Positions 10,270 to 19,253 of a stretch of DNA of 64,000 nucleotides are shown here, in pieces. The stretch spans positions 186,001 to 250,000 of the forward strand of contig NZ_SOAY01000011.1 in assembly GCF_004364165.1 (NCBI RefSeq), in the 5' to 3' direction. Origin of the DNA: Maribacter spongiicola (GTDB lineage: Bacteria > Bacteroidota > Bacteroidia > Flavobacteriales > Flavobacteriaceae). Within the stretch, counting starts at the first letter, position 1; the number at the start of each line of letters is the position of its first letter. The notes under the pieces are model-generated. The model did not search any database, had not been told where the DNA came from, and saw only the letters and a list, made by a program, of their open reading frames with translations. Made by a program: the position numbers and the translations under genes.

Positions 10270-12546
10270 ATGAATAAAATTACTCTTCGAACAATATTTA
10301 TAGTTTTCTTGTTATTTTTTGTAGCATATTCTTGTTCCACCAAAGATGAAGTTATAAGTTATGATCTTGTCACTTCTGTTCAACCTGAAGAAGGTGGGGA
10401 GGTAACTCCAATTGAAGGAAATTTCATCTCGGACACTGAAGTAAAAATTACTGCAACTGCAACTGAGGGATATTTTTTTAAAACTTGGGCTGGTGCATCA
10501 TTAGATTCCACAAACGTTATTAATTTAAGGATGGATTCTGATAAGCAACTTACAGCAATTTTTGAAAAATTGGACATGGATGGTGATGGGATTTCTGATG
10601 ATTTAGACGAGTGTTCGGATACTCCAAAAGGAGAAACTGTTGATGCGAAAGGTTGTTCAAATAGTCAAAAAGATACAGATGGTGATGGAGTAACAGATGA
10701 TTTGGATACGTGCCTAAATACACCTTATGGTGAAACTATAGATTCTAAAGGTTGTTCAGACAGTCAAAAAGATACTGACGATGACGGTATAACGGATGAT
10801 TTGGATCAATGTCAAAATACACCTGATGGTGAAACCGTTGACTCTCGTGGATGTTCGGAGACACAGGTCGATACAGACGGTGATACTGTTACTGATGACT
10901 TTGACCAATGCCCAAATACACCTAAAGGTGAAACTGTAGATTCTGAAGGTTGTTCGGACAGTCAAAAAGATACAGACGGTGACGGTATAACGGATGATTT
11001 AGATCAATGTGATAACACGCCTAATGGTGAAACCGTTGACTCTCGTGGATGTTCGGAAACACAGGTCGATACGGACGGTGATACTGTATCTGATGACTTT
11101 GACCAATGTCCAAATACACTTAATGGTGAAGCTGTAGATTCTCAAGGTTGTTCATACAGTCAAAAAGATACTGACGGTGATGGTATAACGGACGATTTAG
11201 ATCAATGTGATAACACGCCTAATGGTGAAACCGTTGACCCTCTAGGATGTTCTAATACACAGACGGATACAGATAATGATGGATTGGCAGATGATTTGGA
11301 CACGTGCCCAAATACACCTGATGGTGAAATTGTAGATTCTGAAGGTTGTTCAGACAGTCAAAAAGATTCGGATGGAGATGGAGTTTTTGATGATGCAGAC
11401 CAATGTATTGATACGCCTAATGGTGAGACCGTAGATGCAAATGGATGTTCAAATAGTCAAGTCGATAATTCAGCCCCTGAAGTTATCAATATTACTATAT
11501 CGGGAATTACGTCGACATCATTTAATGTGAACTGGAATCTTAATGAAATTAGCAAGGGCTACATCCAATTCGGGACTTCATCAGGGGTTTACGTTGCTTC
11601 AACAGCAATTGAAAACAACTTCTTTGATTCACATGCTCAAACCATTGGTGGGAATAATCCTTTCCCGCTGAATTCGGGAACAACATATTACTGGCAAATT
11701 TATGTAGAAGATGAATATGGTAATACTGGCTTCTCCGAAGAACAAACTACAACTATCGCTCAAGAACAATCTTTAACTTATGTCCCTGATGATGCTTTTG
11801 AACAGTATTTAATTGATTCTGGGTATGACGATTTTATGGATGATTATGTTTCTACTGCCATTTTAGCCGAGATAACTACACTGTCATTAAATGCTTGGTC
11901 TGTTTACGGAGTCTCAAGAAGGCTTATTACTGACTTCACCGGATTACAAGATTTTACTTCACTTCAAGAATTAGTTTTTTCTGGAATGGACGAATTAAAT
12001 TCTCAAAATTTAGATTTGACTAATAACATCAACTTGAGAAAGTTAACTATTTTGGATTGTTCATTTTTTGATGGTGTCGACCTAAGTCATAATACATTAT
12101 TGGAAGAATTAATCTTTAGGGGTGATGATGGCACTTGTCTGACGAATGTCAAAAATTTAGATTTGATTAATAATCAAAATTTGAAGACTCTTAAGATGTT
12201 TTGGGCTCCAGTTGACAATTTAAATTTGGTTTTATCGCATGCGAAATCTTTAGAAAATTTAATTATCGGTAGATTATCTGATTATAATACCTACAGTTTA
12301 GATTTGTCAAATAATATAAATTTACGCAATCTTCAAATTGATGATTACCTTCGACTTCCGGAACAAATAAATTTAAGGAATGGATCTAATGATAAACTGG
12401 AATCTATTATAATGTCTGATTGGGGAGTTACTAGTTCGCATAGTGTATGTTTAGAGGTAGATAATCCTATTTATGTTGAAAGTATTCTACAAATTAGTGT
12501 TAATTCTGGACGGACTTTTAATATAGTGACTGATTGTAATGATTAG
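10270..12546 (+). CDS. Surface lipoprotein with nine thrombospondin-type-3-like repeats
   Basis: A 758-aa predicted lipoprotein (hydrophobic N-terminus ending AYSC). Domains in order: an InlB-B-like bacterial repeat domain (about 35-100, with GYFFKTWAG), nine 33-residue units from D102 to about V398 with the pattern DTDGDGxxDDxDxC...GETVDxxGC, a fibronectin-III-like domain (about 400-500), and a C-terminal part with regular DLSNNINLRNL-type leucine-rich spacing. The DxDxDG loops are typical calcium sites and the paired cysteines may form disulphides. Such proteins sit on the cell surface and act in adhesion or glycan binding; the ligand here is unknown. No type IX sorting domain was seen. Confidence 0.8.
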   Translation: MNKITLRTIFIVFLLFFVAYSCSTKDEVISYDLVTSVQPEEGGEVTPIEGNFISDTEVKITATATEGYFFKTWAGASLDSTNVINLRMDSDKQLTAIFEKLDMDGDGISDDLDECSDTPKGETVDAKGCSNSQKDTDGDGVTDDLDTCLNTPYGETIDSKGCSDSQKDTDDDGITDDLDQCQNTPDGETVDSRGCSETQVDTDGDTVTDDFDQCPNTPKGETVDSEGCSDSQKDTDGDGITDDLDQCDNTPNGETVDSRGCSETQVDTDGDTVSDDFDQCPNTLNGEAVDSQGCSYSQKDTDGDGITDDLDQCDNTPNGETVDPLGCSNTQTDTDNDGLADDLDTCPNTPDGEIVDSEGCSDSQKDSDGDGVFDDADQCIDTPNGETVDANGCSNSQVDNSAPEVINITISGITSTSFNVNWNLNEISKGYIQFGTSSGVYVASTAIENNFFDSHAQTIGGNNPFPLNSGTTYYWQIYVEDEYGNTGFSEEQTTTIAQEQSLTYVPDDAFEQYLIDSGYDDFMDDYVSTAILAEITTLSLNAWSVYGVSRRLITDFTGLQDFTSLQELVFSGMDELNSQNLDLTNNINLRKLTILDCSFFDGVDLSHNTLLEELIFRGDDGTCLTNVKNLDLINNQNLKTLKMFWAPVDNLNLVLSHAKSLENLIIGRLSDYNTYSLDLSNNINLRNLQIDDYLRLPEQINLRNGSNDKLESIIMSDWGVTSSHSVCLEVDNPIYVESILQISVNSGRTFNIVTDCND
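10573..11463 (+). repeat. Nine tandem 99-bp repeats in the lipoprotein gene
   Basis: Nine in-frame 99-bp units encode the 33-residue calcium-binding repeat. Units 3-4 and 5-6 are nearly identical as 198-bp pairs: both carry the GDT variant in the second unit and the SRGCSETQV end in the first. This points to a recent duplication of a two-unit block. Confidence 0.85.
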
Positions 12547-13464
12547 GTGCGCCCAAAACCACTAGGATATAGTTTCTTTATTGCAATTTGAATCTTGATA
12601 ATATAGGTACTTGGTTTTTATCTTATTAAATGGGGAGTGAGCATATCACGCAAATGATAAAATAATATGCTTATTAAGGCGTTCAATTACTAAAGCTAAT
12701 ATTTAAAGTTGCTATCTCCAGTCTTACGTCAATATTTTTTTTACATAGGATAATTCATTTTTTTTTATTAAGTAAACTACTCATATTTTTGTGATTAAAA
12801 AAAATCTAAATCTTAAAATAACCACACAATCAATTGAACAAATTGAGTATTTTTTAAGTTAAACGGGTTAAATTATATTATCGTCAACTTTTCAATTTCT
12901 TCTATTTATTTTAATTAAGGTTTAGAAGTTCGGTAGGTATTTTTTAATTATTTAAAAAATTATTGATGTAGATAATTAAATCGAAGTAGCGACGATAAAC
13001 TAGTTGCACAAAATGTCTTTGTTTAGCTTTCATACATACAATCAATAAAAGTATAACAATTTGAAATAGGAATTAATACTAGTGTATTATGAACTAATCT
13101 CGTGTTCGTATTATTTTTTGATTGTTTTCTTTATGATAGCTATTTCCCGATACAATATCTAACTATCCTTTATTCACAGTATTTTCAAGGAACTGAGGTG
13201 TAAATGAGGTACAAAAAAAAGGTTGTTGATAAAAATTAACGCAATTATAACCAGAATTAATGATGGGTTGTAAATTTTAGTAAAGGTAGTTTAATATCAT
13301 ACAATATACCCGCAATTTAAACTCGTAAAATACTTCCATCAAAAGACTACGGCATAAAGCCAACGCTTCTTCCCTTACCCATTTATTCCGTTTCCTCTTG
13401 AGCCAAGATTTTATCTTCCGTTTGGTTTCTGCTCAAATATTGTTTAATCAAAAATTTGAGTATT
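12547..13464. other. AT-rich gene-free region containing the presumed left border of the mobile element
   Basis: About 920 bp without a credible gene. The first two thirds are very AT-rich like the region before 10.3 kb; from about 13.3 kb the composition becomes more balanced, like the element's genes. Copy B of the diverged direct repeat lies at 13140-13214. No integrase, tRNA or perfect att repeat could be identified. Confidence 0.5.
13140..13214 (+). repeat. Diverged direct repeat, copy B
   Basis: Partner of 9401-9474. It ends GGTGTAAATGAGGTACAA and lies close to where the conjugative element appears to begin. Confidence 0.55.
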
Positions 13465-15252
13465 ATGACAACAAAAGCGAGTACCACAAAGAAGCGCATT
13501 AGAGCGAAATCTGCTGCCAAGAAAGAAGTAAACGGAAAAAAAACATCCGTACTTCAAATTCAGAACTTACCATTGGGCAAAATCAAGCCTGACCTTGAAC
13601 AGCCGAGAAAGACCTTTAACGAGGATGCGTTAAAGCAGCTTTCTGAGAGTATCGAAAAGCACGGTGTGTTACAACCAATTACGGTTAGACAACTAAATGG
13701 CCACTACGTCATCGTGATGGGCGAACGACGGTATCGTGCAAGTAAATTGGCAGGAAAGAAGACTGTACCCTGTATCGTGAGAACTTATGAGAATAATGAT
13801 GTTCTGGAAGTTCAAATCATCGAAAATCTGCAAAGACAGGATGTCGAGCCTACCGAAGAAGCTGAGGCGATTGCTTACCTAAGTGAGAGATATGCACCTA
13901 CCGAAATTGCAAAGCGATTGGGTAGAACGGATAACTTCATCAGACAGCGACTTAAACTGGCTGGATTGATTGACGGTTTCAAGCAATTTATACGAAATGG
14001 AGAAATGACCATATCATTGGGTGTTGGTGTAGCGCTATTTGAACCAGAAGAGCAACAGATGTTGCTGGAAACGATGGGCGAGGATTTTAATGCGCATCAG
14101 ATAAACAGGATGATTAAAGACCAGACCTATGATTTGGAAAAAGCATCGTTCGATGTTACCGATAAAAAATTGGTGCCGAAAGCTGGGTCTTGTATAGAGT
14201 GTCCTTTCAATACAGCTAATCAAGGTAATCTATTCGGCGAAGGAAAGATGGTCTGTACAAAAGCAGCCTGTTTTGAAACGAAGAAAAGTAAATCGTTCTT
14301 AAATCTGATTGAAAAGTCCAAGAAAGAGAATATCCTTTTAATCCCTGAAATACGACAGTATTGGGCAGATGACGAGAACAATCAGCTCATTATATCACAA
14401 TTGGAAAAGCAAGGGTTGAAAGTCTATCTACTGGACGATGTTGAAATTATAGAGAATCCGATTGAGCCAACAATTGAAGCTATTCAGAAAGAATATCAAC
14501 ATTACGATTATTCTGAAGATGAATTAATGGCAGAATTGGATGAAGCAATGCAGAATTATAAAGAAGCATTGGAAGAATACAATTCAGCGAAAGAAAACGG
14601 ATTCGTAAATGGCATTTTATTCCATCCTGAAACTTACAGGAATAAAGAGGTCTTTGTAAAGATTGTTGAAAAGTCAAAGAACGATTCTACGGATTATTCG
14701 GCACCATTGGCCAACAGAAAAATGGCAGATTGTACGCCTGAAGAACAAATCATAAAAATCAACGAAAGGGAAATCCGTAAGAAGCAAATAGAGAACAACA
14801 AGCAGTTTGAAGAAGTTGTGCAAATGATTCGTGAGACCAAATACATTGATACGAAGAAGACACTTTCAAAAGATGAAATGGTCGCATTCTCAATATCGCT
14901 ATTTGAGAACAATGTGGACTATATGAGTCAACAAAAGTATTTCTCAAAATTCTTAGGGGAAACTTCAAAGATGACCAAAGTTGAAATGGTAGAGAATTTC
15001 AAGAAGAAGTTCAAAAAGGAAATCTTCCATAAGTTGATACGGTATATGCTCACAAAGCAAGTGCATTTTGGCGAAAGCAATCACGTCAATAATCTGACGA
15101 ACATTTCATTTTACAACGCAATGCAGGGATATTACAAATCCAAGATTGTTAGCATAGAAAAGGAATATGCCGACAAAAGGAACAAGCTTGAAGCACGTTT
15201 GAAAGAGCGCCTTACTGTTCTTGAAAAGCAAATTGAGGAACTCAACGATTAG
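13465..15252 (+). CDS. ParB/RepB/Spo0J family partition-like protein
   Basis: A 595-aa protein with a lysine-rich N-terminus, a ParB nuclease/CTPase-like domain (about residues 28-125, motif GERRYRA at 86-92), an HTH domain (YAPTEIAKRLGRTDNFIRQRLKLAGL) and a long C-terminal part with coiled coil and several cysteines (CIECPFN, CTKAACFE) that may bind metal. The frame can be extended to a TTG at 13456, but the ATG at 13465 is preferred. No ParA is adjacent. ParB-like proteins of this length are common at one end of Bacteroidetes ICEs, where they may act in maintenance or regulation. Confidence 0.88.
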   Translation: MTTKASTTKKRIRAKSAAKKEVNGKKTSVLQIQNLPLGKIKPDLEQPRKTFNEDALKQLSESIEKHGVLQPITVRQLNGHYVIVMGERRYRASKLAGKKTVPCIVRTYENNDVLEVQIIENLQRQDVEPTEEAEAIAYLSERYAPTEIAKRLGRTDNFIRQRLKLAGLIDGFKQFIRNGEMTISLGVGVALFEPEEQQMLLETMGEDFNAHQINRMIKDQTYDLEKASFDVTDKKLVPKAGSCIECPFNTANQGNLFGEGKMVCTKAACFETKKSKSFLNLIEKSKKENILLIPEIRQYWADDENNQLIISQLEKQGLKVYLLDDVEIIENPIEPTIEAIQKEYQHYDYSEDELMAELDEAMQNYKEALEEYNSAKENGFVNGILFHPETYRNKEVFVKIVEKSKNDSTDYSAPLANRKMADCTPEEQIIKINEREIRKKQIENNKQFEEVVQMIRETKYIDTKKTLSKDEMVAFSISLFENNVDYMSQQKYFSKFLGETSKMTKVEMVENFKKKFKKEIFHKLIRYMLTKQVHFGESNHVNNLTNISFYNAMQGYYKSKIVSIEKEYADKRNKLEARLKERLTVLEKQIEELND

Positions 15253-15266
15253 CTTTTGTTGTTTGA

Positions 15267-15298
15267 AGAAGGGTCGGCATTCGTGCTGGCTCTTTTTC
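15267..15298 (+). terminator. Terminator after the ParB gene
   Basis: GGGTCGGCA (15271-15279), TTCG loop, TGCTGGCTC (15284-15292) with G-U pairs in the RNA, followed by TTTTT. The tetraloop and U-run fit a Rho-independent terminator. Confidence 0.7.
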
Positions 15299-15354
15299 TC
15301 AATATCTGATTCTGTAAATAAATAGTATATTGACTGTTTGATTAAATACGAAAT

Positions 15355-17094
15355 ATGAAAATTAAACTTGGTGTTACATTTGAAGCTTGCTTTCCAAAAG
15401 AGAATCGAAAATCTATTGATGAATATTTGAGTGGAATAAGTCGTGATACCTTATTGAAAACAGGTTCTCACTTTCTTGGATTTGATACAGAAAAATCAAA
15501 ATATAGTGATGTAATCGCCTTTATGAATATGTTCTTCTCGCAAGGTAATCAGAATTTTGCCAATGAAGCATACCAGAATCTCTTGAGCTACGTAGCAGAA
15601 GCAGACTATGATATATCTGATTACGAAATTCCGTATGTAGGTAGTAGCCTTCTGTTCTTTGAATATATCTTTGACAATATTTCCGAGGATGTTGAAACAG
15701 AAAAGACCAACGAGGAAATGGAGCGTGACATATTTAGAGCTTACCTGCACCTTAATCAGGTCTCATTTACCGATAGGGGAATCGAACAAAAAAAAGCCGA
15801 TGAAGAATCAGGCTTACAGTTTACTGCTGCTCAAGCAATCCTAATGTTGCAATTTCACAATTATGAATTAATAAACTTTAGAACCGATAAAGTATTTACC
15901 TGCCAGTTTCTGCGTGCGGTGTCGTATTTTGAATTTCTTTCTGGTATTGAGCAATGCGGGCCGTTGTTAAATGCCTTTTACAAATATTATGGCGTTGAGA
16001 ATTACAATGAATACCTACGTCGCCTTTTAGGTATCACTTATTCAGTTTTAATGAAGGATAAGGAAACTCATACAGAGATACATCTCGAAGACCCTGTCCA
16101 CGAAGATTTTATAGACAAGCATATTCTATCCCCAGATGATATAGCTGCAGAGCTGGATTTTGTGACTTTAAGAAGTAGGCCTCTGTACAAGATTGAAGAA
16201 TTAAAATACCGTATTATATCGCCATTATTTGTAATAGAAATGATATACAATGGACTATATTTTAGGTTGAAGCTAATCAACGATGAGTTGCCAAATGACC
16301 AAAAAGTTAAAGGTTTATATGGCCTTAAAACATACGAATATAGTGAGCAATACGCACTCGATACATTATTAAGAGAAATATTCGGAAAACGATATTTTCA
16401 AAAATCAGGAAAGGAACTTGATGAATTGATGGATGGAGCGCCAGACTATTATATCAGAAATGGTAAACGAGCAATGCTATTTGAGTCTAAGGATATATTA
16501 ATATCTAAAGAATCAAAAACAAGTCCTGATTATACAGTACTTGAAGCCGAGCTCAGGCTAAAGTTGTTTGAGAACGAGAAGGGAAAACCTAAAGCAGTTC
16601 GACAATTGGCAACAAATATTGAAATTTTACTCAAAGGTAAAGCAGATTATGACTCACAGTTTCCTTCGAAAAAAGGTATTATCAGGCCGATATTGGTTGT
16701 ACATTATCGAATGTTTAACACAGCAGGAGCAAATGCCATTCTCAACGGTTGGTTTCGGGATGAACTTGTCAAATTGGAAGAAAATGGTTTAGATATTTCC
16801 AGAGTCCAAGATTTGGTTATCATAGATATTGATACACTAATGTTCAATAAAGAAGCTCTTCAATCAAAAAAAATGAATTTATGGGATATCCTATTGGAGT
16901 ATCAGGAAGATTACCTAAGATTTGAGTTGTCAAAGGCAAAACCGCAACCTCGTTCTGAAGAGGAAGGTATTGCAATGTTAAAGTCATCGTATAAGCCTTT
17001 TTCCTTCTTTGTGGACAATAAAGTTGAAAAGCTAAATCTCACGAGAACACCAAAAGAATTATTAGAAAAAGCAGCACCACTATTCCCTGAATAA
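15355..17094 (+). CDS. Large uncharacterised protein with a PD-(D/E)XK nuclease-like motif
   Basis: A 579-aa protein that I do not recognise as a named family. Near the middle it has PD at residues 363-364 and ESK at 377-379 (FESKD), the spacing and surrounding hydrophobic residues of a PD-(D/E)XK nuclease core, followed by a helix-rich stretch with KAVRQLATNIE that could supply the usual late Q/K residue. The N-terminal 350 residues are acidic, helical and of unknown role. There is no signal peptide or membrane segment. It sits between ParB and ssb genes on the same strand. DNA cleavage, host defence or element maintenance are all possible; the nuclease call is inference from one motif. Confidence 0.6.
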   Translation: MKIKLGVTFEACFPKENRKSIDEYLSGISRDTLLKTGSHFLGFDTEKSKYSDVIAFMNMFFSQGNQNFANEAYQNLLSYVAEADYDISDYEIPYVGSSLLFFEYIFDNISEDVETEKTNEEMERDIFRAYLHLNQVSFTDRGIEQKKADEESGLQFTAAQAILMLQFHNYELINFRTDKVFTCQFLRAVSYFEFLSGIEQCGPLLNAFYKYYGVENYNEYLRRLLGITYSVLMKDKETHTEIHLEDPVHEDFIDKHILSPDDIAAELDFVTLRSRPLYKIEELKYRIISPLFVIEMIYNGLYFRLKLINDELPNDQKVKGLYGLKTYEYSEQYALDTLLREIFGKRYFQKSGKELDELMDGAPDYYIRNGKRAMLFESKDILISKESKTSPDYTVLEAELRLKLFENEKGKPKAVRQLATNIEILLKGKADYDSQFPSKKGIIRPILVVHYRMFNTAGANAILNGWFRDELVKLEENGLDISRVQDLVIIDIDTLMFNKEALQSKKMNLWDILLEYQEDYLRFELSKAKPQPRSEEEGIAMLKSSYKPFSFFVDNKVEKLNLTRTPKELLEKAAPLFPE

Positions 17095-17808
17095 ATAAAT
17101 CTTAGCTAAAATACCCCTCAGCACATTCCCCTACATTCCACGCTTGCCTGCTGAAAAAGCAGGCAACCACTTCACTTCGAGAAAAGAGCTTCACTACACA
17201 AGTCTTGGACACAATGCCCGATTTCAGCTTTCCATTCCGCTAACCCTTCCCGCTACGCTGGAAAGGAACACTACATTCCAGAGCCAAAATCGTGAATTAA
17301 GTCCGCTTTTTTAATCGGAAAGCCATTGGCTTGATTTTCTTGACAGGATTTTCGGCGAGGACTTCTTGAGCCCTCACTTGAAAATCCTTAAAAACCAAAC
17401 CGCTGTCTTACACATTTTAAGGGGTTTATAATGGATAAAGCCTTTGTTGTTTTTCGGGTCATCGAAAAACAGGCACGACATAACCAATTCTAATGTAAAC
17501 ACAGCCACTTATTTCGCTTAACTGTCGGTACGCTCAAACGCAACTGCGTTTAAAAGAATTGCTAATGCCCTTATGGAACTTGTCAAGACTGTACGAGTTT
17601 TAGTGAAAAATAAGGTTTCTACTTCCTTGAAATCCGCCGAAAAAGGCGGATTTACTACGTCGCAAACACACCTGATTTTACCCTAAAAGTCTTGACAAAA
17701 CCCACTCTATCCATTGTGCTGTGCACAGAAGAAAAGAACAAACACCCCTTAAAATTTAATTCAGTTTAAAACAAATAGGGGAAATATAAATCACTTAAAT
17801 ATTTTATT
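17095..17808. other. Structured non-coding region upstream of ssb
   Basis: A 714-bp gene-free stretch of higher GC than its surroundings with several perfect stem-loops: TTGCCTGC/GCAGGCAA (17144-17151 and 17159-17166), AGGATTTTC/GAAAATCCT (17345-17353 and 17380-17388) enclosing GAGG/CCTC, and AAATCCGCC/GGCGGATTT (17630-17638 and 17645-17653). CTACATTCCA occurs at 17131 and 17271, and the palindrome CTGTGCACAG at 17719-17728. The density of structure suggests a replication, single-strand or RNA-level signal rather than decayed coding sequence. Confidence 0.55.
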
Positions 17809-18153
17809 ATGAGTACTATTAGAAATCACGTACAATTGATTGGAAACGTTGGACAAGAGCCAACCATTACAAAACTTGAAAGCGGTAAGAAAGTAGCTCG
17901 TTTTTCATTAGCCACAAACGAGTATTACAAAGACAGTAAAGGCGAAAAGCAAACGGACACTAATTGGCATACCGTAGTGGCTTGGGGTAAAACTGCCGAA
18001 ATCGTTGAAAAATTTGTCGAAAAAGGCAAAGAAGTTGGAATATCGGGAAAACTTAAAACTCGAAGCTATACAACTGATGATAACGAACAACGCTATGTTA
18101 CCGAAGTTGTAGCCGATGAAATCCTATTACTTGGAAGCAAAAGCGACAAGTAA
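17809..18153 (+). CDS. ssb: Single-stranded DNA-binding protein
   Basis: A 114-aa OB-fold protein of the Ssb family. The N-terminus (IRNHVQLIGNVGQEPTI) and the NWHTVVAWGKTAEIVEKFVEKG segment are diagnostic. It lacks the long acidic tail of the chromosomal protein, as is common for element-borne copies. It would coat single-stranded element DNA after transfer or during rolling-circle replication. A strong terminator follows, so it is probably transcribed alone from the upstream non-coding region. Confidence 0.93.
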   Translation: MSTIRNHVQLIGNVGQEPTITKLESGKKVARFSLATNEYYKDSKGEKQTDTNWHTVVAWGKTAEIVEKFVEKGKEVGISGKLKTRSYTTDDNEQRYVTEVVADEILLLGSKSDK

Positions 18154-18164
18154 ACTTCAAAATT

Positions 18165-18203
18165 AAAGAGGGCGTTCCTCTCGAAAGTTGCGCCCTCTTT
18201 TTC
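18165..18203 (+). terminator. Rho-independent terminator after ssb
   Basis: AAAGAGGGCG (18165-18174) pairs perfectly with CGCCCTCTTT (18191-18200), followed by more T residues. Confidence 0.85.
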
Positions 18204-18231
18204 ATTATTCACACATTTAAATATATGCACA

Positions 18232-18612
18232 ATGAAAGCACAAGTTAACGAAATAAAAGAGCGATTGCAATATTTTACGGGAACGGAAATGTTCTATTCT
18301 TTACCGCTCATACGAACAAGATTTACGGACGGATTGAAATACCTGTCTACTGTTGCAGAATGTTTTTGGCTCATTACGGACACGTCCGTAATTGCAAAAA
18401 GTTTGATGAACCGATGCGAATTTGTAACCATAGACTTCAAAAGATTATCCGAAAAAAACCAGGATTTTACAGGTTACGAAGCCGAGATAGTTTACAGCGA
18501 TGGCAACGATAATATTTTAGAAAAACACGGTTACAGAGCAACCGATTTTCCACTCGATGAACTGCGGTTATTTTTTGTAAATGACACGCTGATGTTACCA
18601 AGCGAATACTAA
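18232..18612 (+). CDS. DUF6876-like conserved small protein
   Basis: A 126-aa protein resembling the DUF6876 family found on Bacteroidetes and proteobacterial mobile elements. Visible features are YFTGTEMFYSLPLIRTRFTDG near the N-terminus and a later aromatic segment (AECFWLITDTS). No enzyme motif, signal peptide or membrane helix is present. It is followed 12 bp later by a 65-aa gene, probably in the same transcript, and both lie between ssb and the oriT candidate. Function unknown; a role in plasmid or element housekeeping is inferred from location. Confidence 0.75.
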   Translation: MKAQVNEIKERLQYFTGTEMFYSLPLIRTRFTDGLKYLSTVAECFWLITDTSVIAKSLMNRCEFVTIDFKRLSEKNQDFTGYEAEIVYSDGNDNILEKHGYRATDFPLDELRLFFVNDTLMLPSEY

Positions 18613-18624
18613 AATTTTGAAGTT

Positions 18625-18822
18625 ATGATTTACATTAAATTTCAAGATTTGAGCGAGGAAAAACAAGAGGAACTCTTACAGGTTTCGAGAGAACACGTTA
18701 CACATATTTTTGGGGAATCTATTCAAAAATATGTTGACGAAACTGGTGCAGATTATGAAAAGTTAATAGTTGAAGAAATGATTAAAAATCTATACACCTA
18801 CGATTATGTTTTCAATATCTGA
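18625..18822 (+). CDS. Conserved 65-aa hypothetical protein
   Basis: A short acidic helical protein (begins MIYIKFQDLSEEKQEELLQ), not recognised as a named family. An adequate start context, tight spacing after the DUF6876-like gene and a good terminator just downstream support it being real. No motif suggests a reaction. It may be an accessory factor of the ssb/DUF6876 gene group. Confidence 0.65.
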   Translation: MIYIKFQDLSEEKQEELLQVSREHVTHIFGESIQKYVDETGADYEKLIVEEMIKNLYTYDYVFNI

Positions 18823-18842
18823 CACATTAAGATTATATGTGG

Positions 18843-18871
18843 AACACCTCTAAAAGTTTAGGGGTGTTTTT
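18843..18871 (+). terminator. Rho-independent terminator after the 65-aa gene
   Basis: AACACCTCTAAA (18843-18854), two-base loop, TTTAGGGGTGTT (18857-18868), then TTT. It is a 12-bp stem with one G-U pair in the RNA. Confidence 0.8.
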
Positions 18872-18900
18872 GTATGTAATTAATACCAAGTCAATAAAAA

Positions 18901-19253
18901 AACGTATCTTTATTTCGCTGAAATTCAGCATTCAAATTTAAGTAGGGTTATCCACTTTTCGACTTTCGCCGATAACCTTGCACATCGAAAATAACATATC
19001 GGAAAATCATTTTCCCCGAAAATGGCAATCGGCTTTTTAGCTGGATTGTATGGATTTTCGTCACGCTTGCGCGTGACGAAAAGGAATAGCAAGAGGGTAA
19101 CACGCTGCGCGATGTTTCGGATTCCTTTTCGTTTTCAAATCGCTGATTATCAGCGATTTGAATAATTTGTAATTTCCAGACAATCAACGATTTGCGACAA
19201 ACGGGCTGTAAACGCCCATTTTTAGGGATGATTTTGCGACAAATCGGCGAAAT
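18901..19253. other. Candidate origin of transfer (oriT), dense perfect hairpins
   Basis: Directly upstream of the mobilization genes lies a 350-bp non-coding stretch packed with inverted repeats: GGTTATC/GATAACC (18946-18952 and 18971-18977), CATTTTC/GAAAATG (19008-19014 and 19018-19024), TTTTCGTCACGC/GCGTGACGAAAA (19055-19066 and 19071-19082, 4-nt loop), CGAAAAGGAAT/ATTCCTTTTCG (19077-19087 and 19121-19131) and TTCAAATCGCTGA/TCAGCGATTTGAA (19134-19146 and 19150-19162, 3-nt loop). Position and structure fit an oriT, but the nick site cannot be assigned by eye. Confidence 0.6.

Noticed and set aside
10573-11463. CRISPR-like tandem repeats
   Set aside because: The repeats are contiguous 99-bp in-frame coding units without unique spacers and encode calcium-binding loops.
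13215-13464. tRNA or integrase gene at the element's left edge
   Set aside because: No cloverleaf-like sequence or integrase motif was found; the integrase must lie outside the window if present.
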